Source: Candidatus Sulfopaludibacter sp. SbA3 (GTDB taxonomy: Bacteria; Acidobacteriota; Terriglobia; Bryobacterales; Bryobacteraceae). From it: a DNA stretch of 61,137 nucleotides. Positions 1 to 8,967 of this stretch are shown piece by piece. Position 1 is the first letter of the stretch. The number at the start of each line of letters is the position of its first letter. A program made the position numbers and the translations under genes. The stretch is from contig CAMDED010000028.1 in the NCBI GenBank assembly GCA_945893365.1, positions 1 to 61,137 of the forward strand, read 5' to 3'. The notes beneath the pieces were generated by a model. It was not told the DNA's origin. It saw only the letters and a list, made by a program, of their open reading frames with translations, and searched no databases.

Positions 1-39
1 CTGGATTTCCTCCTGGCTCAACTTCTTCGCATTCCGCAT
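1..39 (-). CDS. Transposase/integrase N-terminus, partial
   Basis: The minus strand from 39 reads ATG followed by 12 codons (MRNAKKLSQEEIQ) before the window ends. The pattern of a basic N-terminus followed by LSxEEIQ resembles the start of DDE-type integrase/transposase proteins common in acidobacterial genomes. Thirteen residues are too few for a firm family call; the repeats upstream support a mobile-element origin. It could also be an unrelated gene. Confidence 0.35.
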   Translation of the reverse strand, partial: MRNAKKLSQEEIQ

Positions 40-74
40 CCTGATGATCACACCCCAGCATGCTTCAACTTCCC

Positions 75-132
75 CCTTCAGGCTCATCTTGTATTGGAAA
101 CAGCCTTTCCTTCAGGCTCATCTTGTATTGGA
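75..132. repeat. Two 24-bp direct repeats, 34-bp period
   Basis: The same 24 bases occur at 75-98 and 109-132, each containing CAGGCTCATCTTGTATTGG, separated by 10 bases. They sit 36-93 bases upstream of the partial transposase-like start. Internally repeated ends of this type serve as transposase-binding sites in several IS families; that role here is inferred. Confidence 0.7.
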
Positions 133-173
133 CAAGACTGCGGGTTGACCGGCTTCAGGGTACAATGCCCCCA

Positions 174-1106
174 ATGAGACTTTTCACTTTTCTTCTATTC
201 GCGCTCGCTTGCGCGGGGGCCGATCTACGCCTCGGAATTATCGGCACGGACACTTCACACGTCACCGCTTTCACGAAAATCCTGAACGACAACACCTCGC
301 CCGATCACGTGGAGGGAGCCCGCGTGGTGGCCTTTTATAAAGGCGGCAGCAAGGACGTGGAATCGAGCTATACCCGCGTCGACAAGTACGCCGAAGAACT
401 CAAGACGAAGTGGAAGATTGCCGCCATGCCGGACATTTCGTCGCTCTGCCGAAACGTGGACGCCGTGCTGCTCGAGAGCGTGGATGGGCGCGTGCACCTC
501 GAGCAGGCGCGCGCGGTGATCGCTGCGAAAAAGCCGCTGTTCATCGACAAGCCTCTTGCCTCCACGCTTGACGACGCCCGCGAAATCGCCCGGCTCGCGA
601 AGGCCGCGAACGTCCCCTGGTTCAGCTCGTCCAGCCTGCGATTCGGCGAGATCGGAACGCAAATGAAGTACCCGGATACGACGGGCGCCATCACCTGGGG
701 CCCCGGACCGTTCGAAGAGCATCATCAGCTAGAGCTCTCCTGGTACGCGATTCACCCGATCGAATTGCTGTTCACGCTGATGGGCACGGGTGTCGTTGAA
801 GTGACTCGCACGACGGCCGAGAACATGGACGAAGTGACGGGGCGGTGGAAGGACGGCCGTCTCGGCACCGTGCGCGCCCTGCGGCCTTACGGCGATTTCG
901 GCGCGGTGGTGTTCCGCCCGAAGGCCGTGATGCAGAGTCCCGCGAAGGCGGCAGCCGGGTACCGTCCGCTGTTAGTCGAGATCATCAAGTTCTTCCAAAC
1001 GGGCAAGGCGCCGGTTTCGAACGAAGAGACGCTCGAAATTTTCGCCTTCATGGACGCCGCGCAGCGCAGCAAGGCCGAGGGCGGCAAGCCGATGAAGTTA
1101 CGCTAG
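174..1106 (+). CDS. Secreted Gfo/Idh/MocA-family oxidoreductase
   Basis: The protein begins with a signal peptide (MRLFTFLLFALACAGA), then a Rossmann-type start (LRLGIIGTDTSH). A DKPLA motif matches the EKP motif of the Gfo/Idh/MocA family of NAD(P)-dependent sugar or cyclitol dehydrogenases. I chose the ATG at 174 because it starts cleanly at the signal peptide; an ATG at 165 is also in frame, and an ATG at 60 would extend into the insertion-sequence end. Length from 174 is 310 residues, a little short for the family. The family often acts on carbohydrates in the periplasm of these bacteria; the substrate cannot be told. It lies 21 bp upstream of fabI in the same direction but the functions look unrelated. 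Confidence 0.75.
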   Translation: MRLFTFLLFALACAGADLRLGIIGTDTSHVTAFTKILNDNTSPDHVEGARVVAFYKGGSKDVESSYTRVDKYAEELKTKWKIAAMPDISSLCRNVDAVLLESVDGRVHLEQARAVIAAKKPLFIDKPLASTLDDAREIARLAKAANVPWFSSSSLRFGEIGTQMKYPDTTGAITWGPGPFEEHHQLELSWYAIHPIELLFTLMGTGVVEVTRTTAENMDEVTGRWKDGRLGTVRALRPYGDFGAVVFRPKAVMQSPAKAAAGYRPLLVEIIKFFQTGKAPVSNEETLEIFAFMDAAQRSKAEGGKPMKLR

Positions 1107-1127
1107 GCACGCCGCGACGAATGCAAC

Positions 1128-1886
1128 ATGGCGAAATTACTCGAAGGAAAGCAGGCGATCGTCCTTGGGATCGCCAACAAGTGGAGTATCGCCTACGCCA
1201 TCGCGCAGGCCTTTTCGCGTGAGGGCGCAAGGCTCACCCTCACCTACCTTGGGGAGCATCAGAAAGAAGCGATCGAATCGCTGGCGAACGGACTCAGCGT
1301 CGATCGTGTTCTGCCGTGCGACGTCACGAAGGACGAGGATCTGGAGAAACTCACCGCCGGACTCGGGCCGCTCGACGCCGTGGTGCACTGCCTGGCGTTC
1401 GCCAACCGCGAAGATCTGGGCAAGCCGTTCGTCGAGACCGGGCGGGCGGGGTTCCTCCTGGCCCAGGAAGTGAGCGCCTATTCGCTGGTGGCGGTCGCGC
1501 GCGCCACCACTCCGCATATGCGGAACGGCGGATCGCTCACCACCTTGACCTATCTCGGTTCCGTGCGCGTGGTGCCGAATTACAACGTGATGGGCGTGGC
1601 GAAGGCGTCGCTTGAAGCGTCGGTGCGATATCTCGCGAGCGACCTTGGGCCGCAAAAAATCCGCGTGAACGCCATCTCGGCGGGACCGGTGAAGACGGCC
1701 TCCGCGCGCGCCGTGAAAGACTTCTCCACTATTCTCGACACGGTGACCAAACGCGCCCCGCTACGGAGGAACTGCGACACGGAGGAAGTGGGCGATACGG
1801 CGGTTTTTCTGGCCAGTCACCTGGGCCGCGGGGTGACCGGCAACGTGATTTACGTCGATTCCGGCATGCAGATTATGGGCCTGTAA
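1128..1886 (+). CDS. fabI: Enoyl-[acyl-carrier-protein] reductase FabI
   Basis: This 252-residue short-chain dehydrogenase catalyses the last step of each fatty-acid elongation cycle, the NADH-dependent reduction of trans-2-enoyl-ACP. The N-terminal glycine-rich segment (VLGIANKWSIAYAIA) is the FabI form of the nucleotide-binding loop. The active-site stretch TYLGSVRVVPNYNVMGVAKA carries the two tyrosines and the lysine (Y-x6-K) that distinguish FabI from ordinary SDR enzymes. It ends with the usual GNVIYVDSGMQIMG. Length is close to the E. coli enzyme. It is monocistronic or follows the MocA gene by 21 bp, and converges on the DUF1501 gene downstream. Confidence 0.95.
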   Translation: MAKLLEGKQAIVLGIANKWSIAYAIAQAFSREGARLTLTYLGEHQKEAIESLANGLSVDRVLPCDVTKDEDLEKLTAGLGPLDAVVHCLAFANREDLGKPFVETGRAGFLLAQEVSAYSLVAVARATTPHMRNGGSLTTLTYLGSVRVVPNYNVMGVAKASLEASVRYLASDLGPQKIRVNAISAGPVKTASARAVKDFSTILDTVTKRAPLRRNCDTEEVGDTAVFLASHLGRGVTGNVIYVDSGMQIMGL

Positions 1887-1927
1887 ACGGCTGGCCGCCC
1901 TCATCATGACCGGGAATGCCCGTCGAG

Positions 1928-3355
1928 TCAGACGATCTCCCTGATCACGTTGCCCGCAACATCCGTCAAACGCATCTGACGGCCGTTGTGATAGTAGGTC
2001 AGCCGCTCGTGATCGAGCCCGAGCAGGTGCAGCATGGTGGCGTGTAGGTCGTTTACGGTTTTCACGTTTTCTTCGGCGCGATAGCCGAATTCGTCGGTCG
2101 TTCCGACGATCTTGCCGCCCTTGATTCCGCCACCTGCCATCCAGATCGAAAAGCCGTAGGGGTTGTGGTCGCGTCCGTCCATCCGTTGAGAGATCGGCAT
2201 GCGCCCGAATTCCCCGTGCCAGATCACGAGCGTGGAATCGAACAGACCGCGCTGCTTCAGATCTTCGAGAAGGGCCGCAATTGGGCGGTCGGTCTCGCCG
2301 GCGTGCATTTCATGGTTGCCCTTGAGATCGAAGTGGGCATCCCAGCTTTCAGCGAAATTTCCGCCGCCGGAGTAGATCTGGACGAACCGCACTCCGCGCT
2401 CGACCAGACGCCGCGCCATCAGGCACTGACCGCCGAAGTAACCCGTCAGCTTGTCGTCCAGGCCGTAGAGTTTCCTGGTGGCTTCCGATTCCTTCGCCAC
2501 GTCGACAGCCTCGGGCGCATGCGACTGCATGCGGTAGGCGAGCTCGTAGGAGGCGATTCGCGCCGACAATTCGGAATCGTTCGGATTGCGCCGAAGGTGC
2601 TCATCGTTCAACTTGCCGATCAGGTCGAGCCAGCGGCGCTGACGTTCGGGCGTAACTTCCTTGGGCGGCCGCAGATCCACAATAGGATCGCCGGAGGAGC
2701 GGAACGGCGTCCCTTGGAGCGCGGCGGGCATATAACCGCAGCCCCAGTTCGGCGCCCCGCCAATGGGACCGCCGCGCCAATCCGAGAAGACGACGAACGC
2801 GGGGAGATTGCGATTTTCCGTCCCCAGACCGTAGGTGACCCAGGAGCCCATGCTCGGCGAGCCGGCGAGGATGCTGCCCGTGTTCATCTGGAATAGAGCC
2901 GGCGCATGGTCGGGGCTGATGGCCTTCATCGACCGGATGAGCGCCAGATCGTCGGCGTGTTTCGCCACTTGCGGAAACAGAGACGAAATCTCCATTCCAC
3001 ACTGGCCGTGCTTCTTGAATGCCCACGGCGAACCCATCAGCGCGCCGGGTGAGCCCTGCGATACGACCACTTCTCCTTTGCCTTTCAGCGCCTCGCCCTG
3101 CCGCCTGGAAAGCTCAGGTTTCGGATCGAACGTATCGACGTGGCTGACTCCGCCGTAGCAGAAAACGGAGATCACGGCTTTCGCCTTGGCAGGGAAGTGG
3201 GGCGCGCGGGGCGAGAGATCGGACGGGTCTATGGCGCCGGCGGCGCCTGCTCCCTGAAGGCTTCCCGTACTGAGCAGATCGGCCAAAGCCACGCCGCCGA
3301 TGCCTGCGCCGCATCTCCACAACAGGTCGCGCCGCGAATAGAATCTCTTGGTCAT
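1928..3355 (-). CDS. DUF1501 protein, Tat-exported
   Basis: The 475-residue protein starts with a twin-arginine signal (RRDLLWRCGAGIGG) and carries the DUF1501 features: FCYGGVSHVDTFDPKPEL near the N-terminus, MNTGSILAGSPSMGSWVTYGLG in the middle and WHGEFGRMPISQ near the C-terminus. The fold belongs to the alkaline-phosphatase/sulfatase superfamily by family knowledge, but no activity is established. It lies 10 bp downstream of the PSD1 gene at 3366-5879 in the same operon, the standard pairing in Planctomycetes, Verrucomicrobia and Acidobacteria, where such pairs are thought to act together in periplasmic polysaccharide breakdown. Confidence 0.92.
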   Translation of the reverse strand: MTKRFYSRRDLLWRCGAGIGGVALADLLSTGSLQGAGAAGAIDPSDLSPRAPHFPAKAKAVISVFCYGGVSHVDTFDPKPELSRRQGEALKGKGEVVVSQGSPGALMGSPWAFKKHGQCGMEISSLFPQVAKHADDLALIRSMKAISPDHAPALFQMNTGSILAGSPSMGSWVTYGLGTENRNLPAFVVFSDWRGGPIGGAPNWGCGYMPAALQGTPFRSSGDPIVDLRPPKEVTPERQRRWLDLIGKLNDEHLRRNPNDSELSARIASYELAYRMQSHAPEAVDVAKESEATRKLYGLDDKLTGYFGGQCLMARRLVERGVRFVQIYSGGGNFAESWDAHFDLKGNHEMHAGETDRPIAALLEDLKQRGLFDSTLVIWHGEFGRMPISQRMDGRDHNPYGFSIWMAGGGIKGGKIVGTTDEFGYRAEENVKTVNDLHATMLHLLGLDHERLTYYHNGRQMRLTDVAGNVIREIV

Positions 3356-3365
3356 AATCTCCGCG

Positions 3366-5879
<2,514 letters not shown>

Positions 5880-6339
5880 GGTTGGCGACCATCGTCGGGC
5901 TAGCGGCCCTGGGAAAGATGCCCGCGCGGGATTGACTTGAGCGAGTTGATCCGCTTCGGCTCGGCTCGATGCTGCCGACGCCGTCCTTCCGCTTGCTTTT
6001 CTTGGGCGCCTTCCCAGTTCAGCGCCGGAGCCGCTCCCTCCATGGACGTCGCTCCGGCGATGACACCGTTCCGGAAGCCACGCCGCGCCGGTATTGGCCG
6101 AATAGCGGTTCGATTGAAAACGGGCCGATCAAGGCAGTTTGCGATTCATTCTCCCTCCCGATCCGCCGGCCGATACCGAACCCGATAGAGCGTAGGAGGC
6201 TTAGTGCGAGCGTACCAATACGCCAAGGAGACCCCCATCGACTGCTTCCGTCCAGCGAGTTTGCCCGATATTCGTCGTCGCAGAGCCTGCGCATTTCCGC
6301 ACCTGCTTCGCCGGAGACGGAAGTAGTAAAGTCGTATTG
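5880..6339. other. Intergenic region, no supported gene
   Basis: About 460 bases between the divergent PSD1 gene and the NUDIX gene. Reading frames of 80-120 codons are open on the plus strand, one ending a few bases into the NUDIX gene, but their translations are Arg/Ser/Pro-rich without any recognisable domain. I see no RNA gene, repeat or clear promoter. Confidence 0.5.
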
Positions 6340-6864
6340 ATGAAGATCGTCTCGTCGAAGGAAGTCTACCGGTGCGGGCTGTTTCACGTTACGGAAGAAT
6401 GCGCCCGCGATACTACGGGATTTGAAATTCGCCGCTCCGTGGTGCGCCACGCGGGATCGGCCGTCATGATGGCGGTGGATAAGACGAAGCGAGTGCTGCT
6501 GGTTCGGCAATACCGTTTGCCCGCCGGTCAGTTGATGTGGGAGCTGCCCGCCGGGAAACTCGATCCGGGTGAAAAGCCCTTGCAGGCCGCGCGTCGCGAA
6601 CTGCGCGAGGAGACCGGCTACCGCGCCCGCAAATGGCGGAAGCTCGCGGCCTACTACGCGAGTCCGGGCTTCGTCGCGGAGAAGATGAATCTGTTTCTCG
6701 CCACCGATTTGATCGAAGGCGAAGCGCAGCCGATGGACGATGAACGCATCGAGTGCCGCTGGTTTACCGTACCCGAACTCGACAAAGCCATACAGTCCGC
6801 GCGCATCCAGGATGGCAAGACGATCATCGGATTTCTCGCCTGGCAAAGATACGCGCTGAAGTAG
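6340..6864 (+). CDS. NUDIX hydrolase, ADP-ribose pyrophosphatase type
   Basis: The protein contains a full Nudix box, G-x5-E-x7-REL-x-EE-x-GY, starting at GKLDPGEKP; this binds the metal and cleaves a nucleoside diphosphate linked to a second moiety. The preceding LLVRQYRLPAGQLMWELPAG is typical of ADP-ribose or ADP-sugar pyrophosphatases (NudF-like). I place the start at ATG 6340; a TTG directly before it is in frame. Length, about 174 residues, suits the subfamily. It stands 48 bp upstream of lipA and may share its transcript. Confidence 0.88.
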   Translation: MKIVSSKEVYRCGLFHVTEECARDTTGFEIRRSVVRHAGSAVMMAVDKTKRVLLVRQYRLPAGQLMWELPAGKLDPGEKPLQAARRELREETGYRARKWRKLAAYYASPGFVAEKMNLFLATDLIEGEAQPMDDERIECRWFTVPELDKAIQSARIQDGKTIIGFLAWQRYALK

Positions 6865-6912
6865 GCCAGCGCACGCGGCGTTGAACCCGCGCACAGCGCG
6901 TTAGAATAAGAC

Positions 6913-7803
6913 TTGCTCCTCTCGATCGCACCGAAACTCGACCGCCCCGCGTGGCTGCGCGCCCCGGCCCCGGTTGGAGAAGGCTACCGCGAACTCAAGT
7001 CGCTTATCGAGCGCCTGAAACTCCACACGGTCTGCGAGAGCGCGGCATGTCCCAACACCGGCGAATGCTGGAACCGGCGAACCGCGACGTTCATGATTCT
7101 CGGCAACGTCTGCACCCGCCGCTGCGGTTTCTGCGCCGTCCAAAAAGGTCAGCCGCAAGAGGTGGACTACGACGAGCCGCGGCGCGTGGCGGAAGCGGTT
7201 GAGGCGATGGGGCTCGACTACGCCGTCGTCACCAGCGTCAATCGGGACGACCGCAAGGACGGCGGCGCGGACTTATTCGCCATGACGATCCGGGCCATTC
7301 GGCAGCGTATTCCAGGATGCCGCGTCGAGGTGCTGGTACCCGACTTCCAAGGCGTTCATTCGGCGATGGACGTCGTCATGGATGCCGGGCCGGACGTGCT
7401 CAACCACAATACGGAAACCGTTCCGCGGCTCTACCGCCAGGTGAGGCTGGGCGCCCGTTATGAGCGGTCGCTCGACATGCTGTCTTATGCGAAACGGCTG
7501 CGGCCCGAAACGCCCGTAAAGTCCGGTCTGATGCTTGGCCTGGGTGAAACGATGGATGAGGTACGGGCCACCATGCGCGATCTCCGCGCGCATTTTGTAG
7601 ACATTCTGACGTTGGGCCAGTATCTGCGGCCATCGCCCAAACACCTGCCCATCGTGAGGTACGTTGCGCCGGCCGAGTTCCTCGACCTCAAGCGGGAGGG
7701 TGAAACCATGGGATTCCAGCATGTGGAATCGGGCCCGCTCGTGCGAAGTTCGTATCATGCGGCGGAGTCCGTGGAACATTCCGGCGCGCTGGCGCGTAGG
7801 TAG
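6913..7803 (+). CDS. lipA: Lipoyl synthase LipA
   Basis: This radical-SAM enzyme inserts two sulfurs into octanoyl groups on lipoyl-dependent enzymes. All expected iron-sulfur ligands are visible: the auxiliary cluster motif [12 protein letters not shown] (residues 41-52) and the radical-SAM motif CTRRCGFC (67-74), plus the C-terminal RSSY serine ligand. VTSVNRDD and VEVLVPDF are conserved LipA segments. The start is a TTG at 6913, giving 296 residues, the normal length. A lipB gene is not adjacent. Confidence 0.95.
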   Translation: MLLSIAPKLDRPAWLRAPAPVGEGYRELKSLIERLKLHTVCESAACPNTGECWNRRTATFMILGNVCTRRCGFCAVQKGQPQEVDYDEPRRVAEAVEAMGLDYAVVTSVNRDDRKDGGADLFAMTIRAIRQRIPGCRVEVLVPDFQGVHSAMDVVMDAGPDVLNHNTETVPRLYRQVRLGARYERSLDMLSYAKRLRPETPVKSGLMLGLGETMDEVRATMRDLRAHFVDILTLGQYLRPSPKHLPIVRYVAPAEFLDLKREGETMGFQHVESGPLVRSSYHAAESVEHSGALARR

Positions 7804-7820
7804 ACTGAGTGGAGGTGTGC

Positions 7821-8360
7821 ATGCGTCCGAATTCGAGCGAGCGTGGTGGAACATTGGGCCGGGTGCTGCTGGGCATCGTCGTCATCGGCATTTTAGGCTT
7901 GGGCGTGTTGGCATTGACCACGATCTACATCGCGCGGAATGTGGAGGTTGAGACCACGGATACCGGGCGGGGCAGGGATATCCGCGTCCGGACCCCAGCC
8001 GGGTCGCTGAACATCCGCGCGCGGGAGCACCTGGACCCCGCGTCGATTGGCGTGCCCATCTATCCCAGCGCCGATCGCGTGAGGCAAAGCGGTAAGTCGG
8101 CCGAGATCGATCTCGATCTTGGCGGCGAGCACAACGAACTCAGTATCCGGGCCGGCGAATTCACAACCTCGGATTCTCCGGAGAAAGTGACGAAGTTCTA
8201 TCGGGAACGTCTGCCGCACTGGATAGTCAACCACGGTTCCCACGGGAAGATGGAAATGCACTATAGCGAAAACGGCTACAAGCGCATCGTTGCCATCCAC
8301 CGGAAAGACGGCGAGACGAGAATTGCAATTGCGTCGATCGGTGAAGGCGCCGTGAACTAA
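7821..8360 (+). CDS. Membrane-anchored protein of unknown function
   Basis: The 179-residue product has a short cytoplasmic N-terminus, one membrane segment (VLLGIVVIGILGLGVLAL, about residues 15-35) and a soluble domain predicted to face the periplasm. I chose ATG 7821 because GGAGG lies 5 bases upstream at 7811-7815; a GTG at 7809 is in frame but overlaps that site. The domain has PEKVTKFYRERLPHW, a pattern seen in small acidobacterial proteins that share no known function. It ends 22 bp before the convergent plsY. Confidence 0.65.
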   Translation: MRPNSSERGGTLGRVLLGIVVIGILGLGVLALTTIYIARNVEVETTDTGRGRDIRVRTPAGSLNIRAREHLDPASIGVPIYPSADRVRQSGKSAEIDLDLGGEHNELSIRAGEFTTSDSPEKVTKFYRERLPHWIVNHGSHGKMEMHYSENGYKRIVAIHRKDGETRIAIASIGEGAVN

Positions 8361-8362
8361 CT

Positions 8363-8381
8363 CCGCCTTTTCGCCAGGCGG
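8363..8381. terminator. Possible bidirectional hairpin between converging genes
   Basis: CCGCCT (8363-8368) and AGGCGG (8376-8381) form a six-pair GC-rich stem with a seven-base loop in the 22-bp gap between the membrane protein gene and plsY. No T-run follows in either direction, so it is a weak terminator candidate. Confidence 0.35.
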
Positions 8382-8382
8382 C

Positions 8383-8967
8383 TTACCGGTTCATCAGAAT
8401 CCTGAAGTTGCTCCTGTGACGCCACGAAAGGAAGACCGTCATGACGGCTGAGTTCATAGCGTCCTGACGCGATCCGAAAGCGGCCATCAGGGCCGTGAAC
8501 AGAAGCCAGGAACTGAGCGACGAGATCGTGCCCGCTTCGAGCCACCGGCGCTTCGAGCCCGTCACGCGGAGCACGGTGAAGACCAGCAGGCATATCGCGG
8601 CCCACACGGGATAGAGCACCAGCATCACGCCGGCCGAGGTTGCGACTCCCTTTCCGCCCTTGAATTTCAGAAAGGGCGAATAGCAGTGTCCCACAACCAC
8701 GGCGAAGCCGCAGGCCCAACCCAAGCCGAGGTTCCCGCCGGGCTGGCCGATGAGCGACACCGCCGCGTATCCCTTGCCAAGGTCGCCTAGCAGCGTGACT
8801 ACGGCGCGCCACTTGCTGAACCTTAGCACGTTGTTGAACCCGGGGTTCTTCGAGCCCGCCTGAAGGATGTCGATGCCCGTGCCCCGCATGGCGATCACTG
8901 CAAACGGGATGCTGCCAAGCAGGAAGCAGGCGGCGAGACGGATCGGGACCGTCTGGTCTAGCGGCAT
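8383..8967 (-). CDS. plsY: Glycerol-3-phosphate acyltransferase PlsY-like
   Basis: This multi-pass membrane protein shows the PlsY motifs: LLGSIPFAVI near the N-terminus, GSKNPGFNNVLR, VTLLGDLGKGYAAV, GHCYSPFLKFKGGKGVATSAG. PlsY moves an acyl group from acyl-phosphate to glycerol-3-phosphate. I start it at ATG 8967, which overlaps the end of the upstream ligase gene by 10 bp. The GHCYSPFLKFKGGKG stretch is well conserved while GSKNPGFNNV replaces the more usual GSxNxGATN. No plsX is adjacent, so it may be a specialised paralogue serving the ligase/reductase operon. Confidence 0.85.
   Translation of the reverse strand: MPLDQTVPIRLAACFLLGSIPFAVIAMRGTGIDILQAGSKNPGFNNVLRFSKWRAVVTLLGDLGKGYAAVSLIGQPGGNLGLGWACGFAVVVGHCYSPFLKFKGGKGVATSAGVMLVLYPVWAAICLLVFTVLRVTGSKRRWLEAGTISSLSSWLLFTALMAAFGSRQDAMNSAVMTVFLSWRHRSNFRILMNR

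Larger units (their letters stand above)
1..134 (-). mobile_element. End of an insertion sequence (left window edge)
   Basis: The stretch holds the first codons of a minus-strand transposase/integrase-like gene and, just upstream of it, two copies of a 24-bp direct repeat. Repeats of this kind next to a transposase start are typical of terminal transposase-binding sites. The outer limit near 134 is inferred from the end of the outer repeat copy, where the minus strand reads TGTCC. No target duplication can be checked because the other end lies outside the window. Confidence 0.45.

Noticed and set aside
5969-6340. Plus-strand frame ending at the NUDIX start
   Set aside because: The N-terminus looks faintly like a signal peptide, but the rest is Ser/Arg/Pro-rich and there is no ribosome-binding site or family resemblance.
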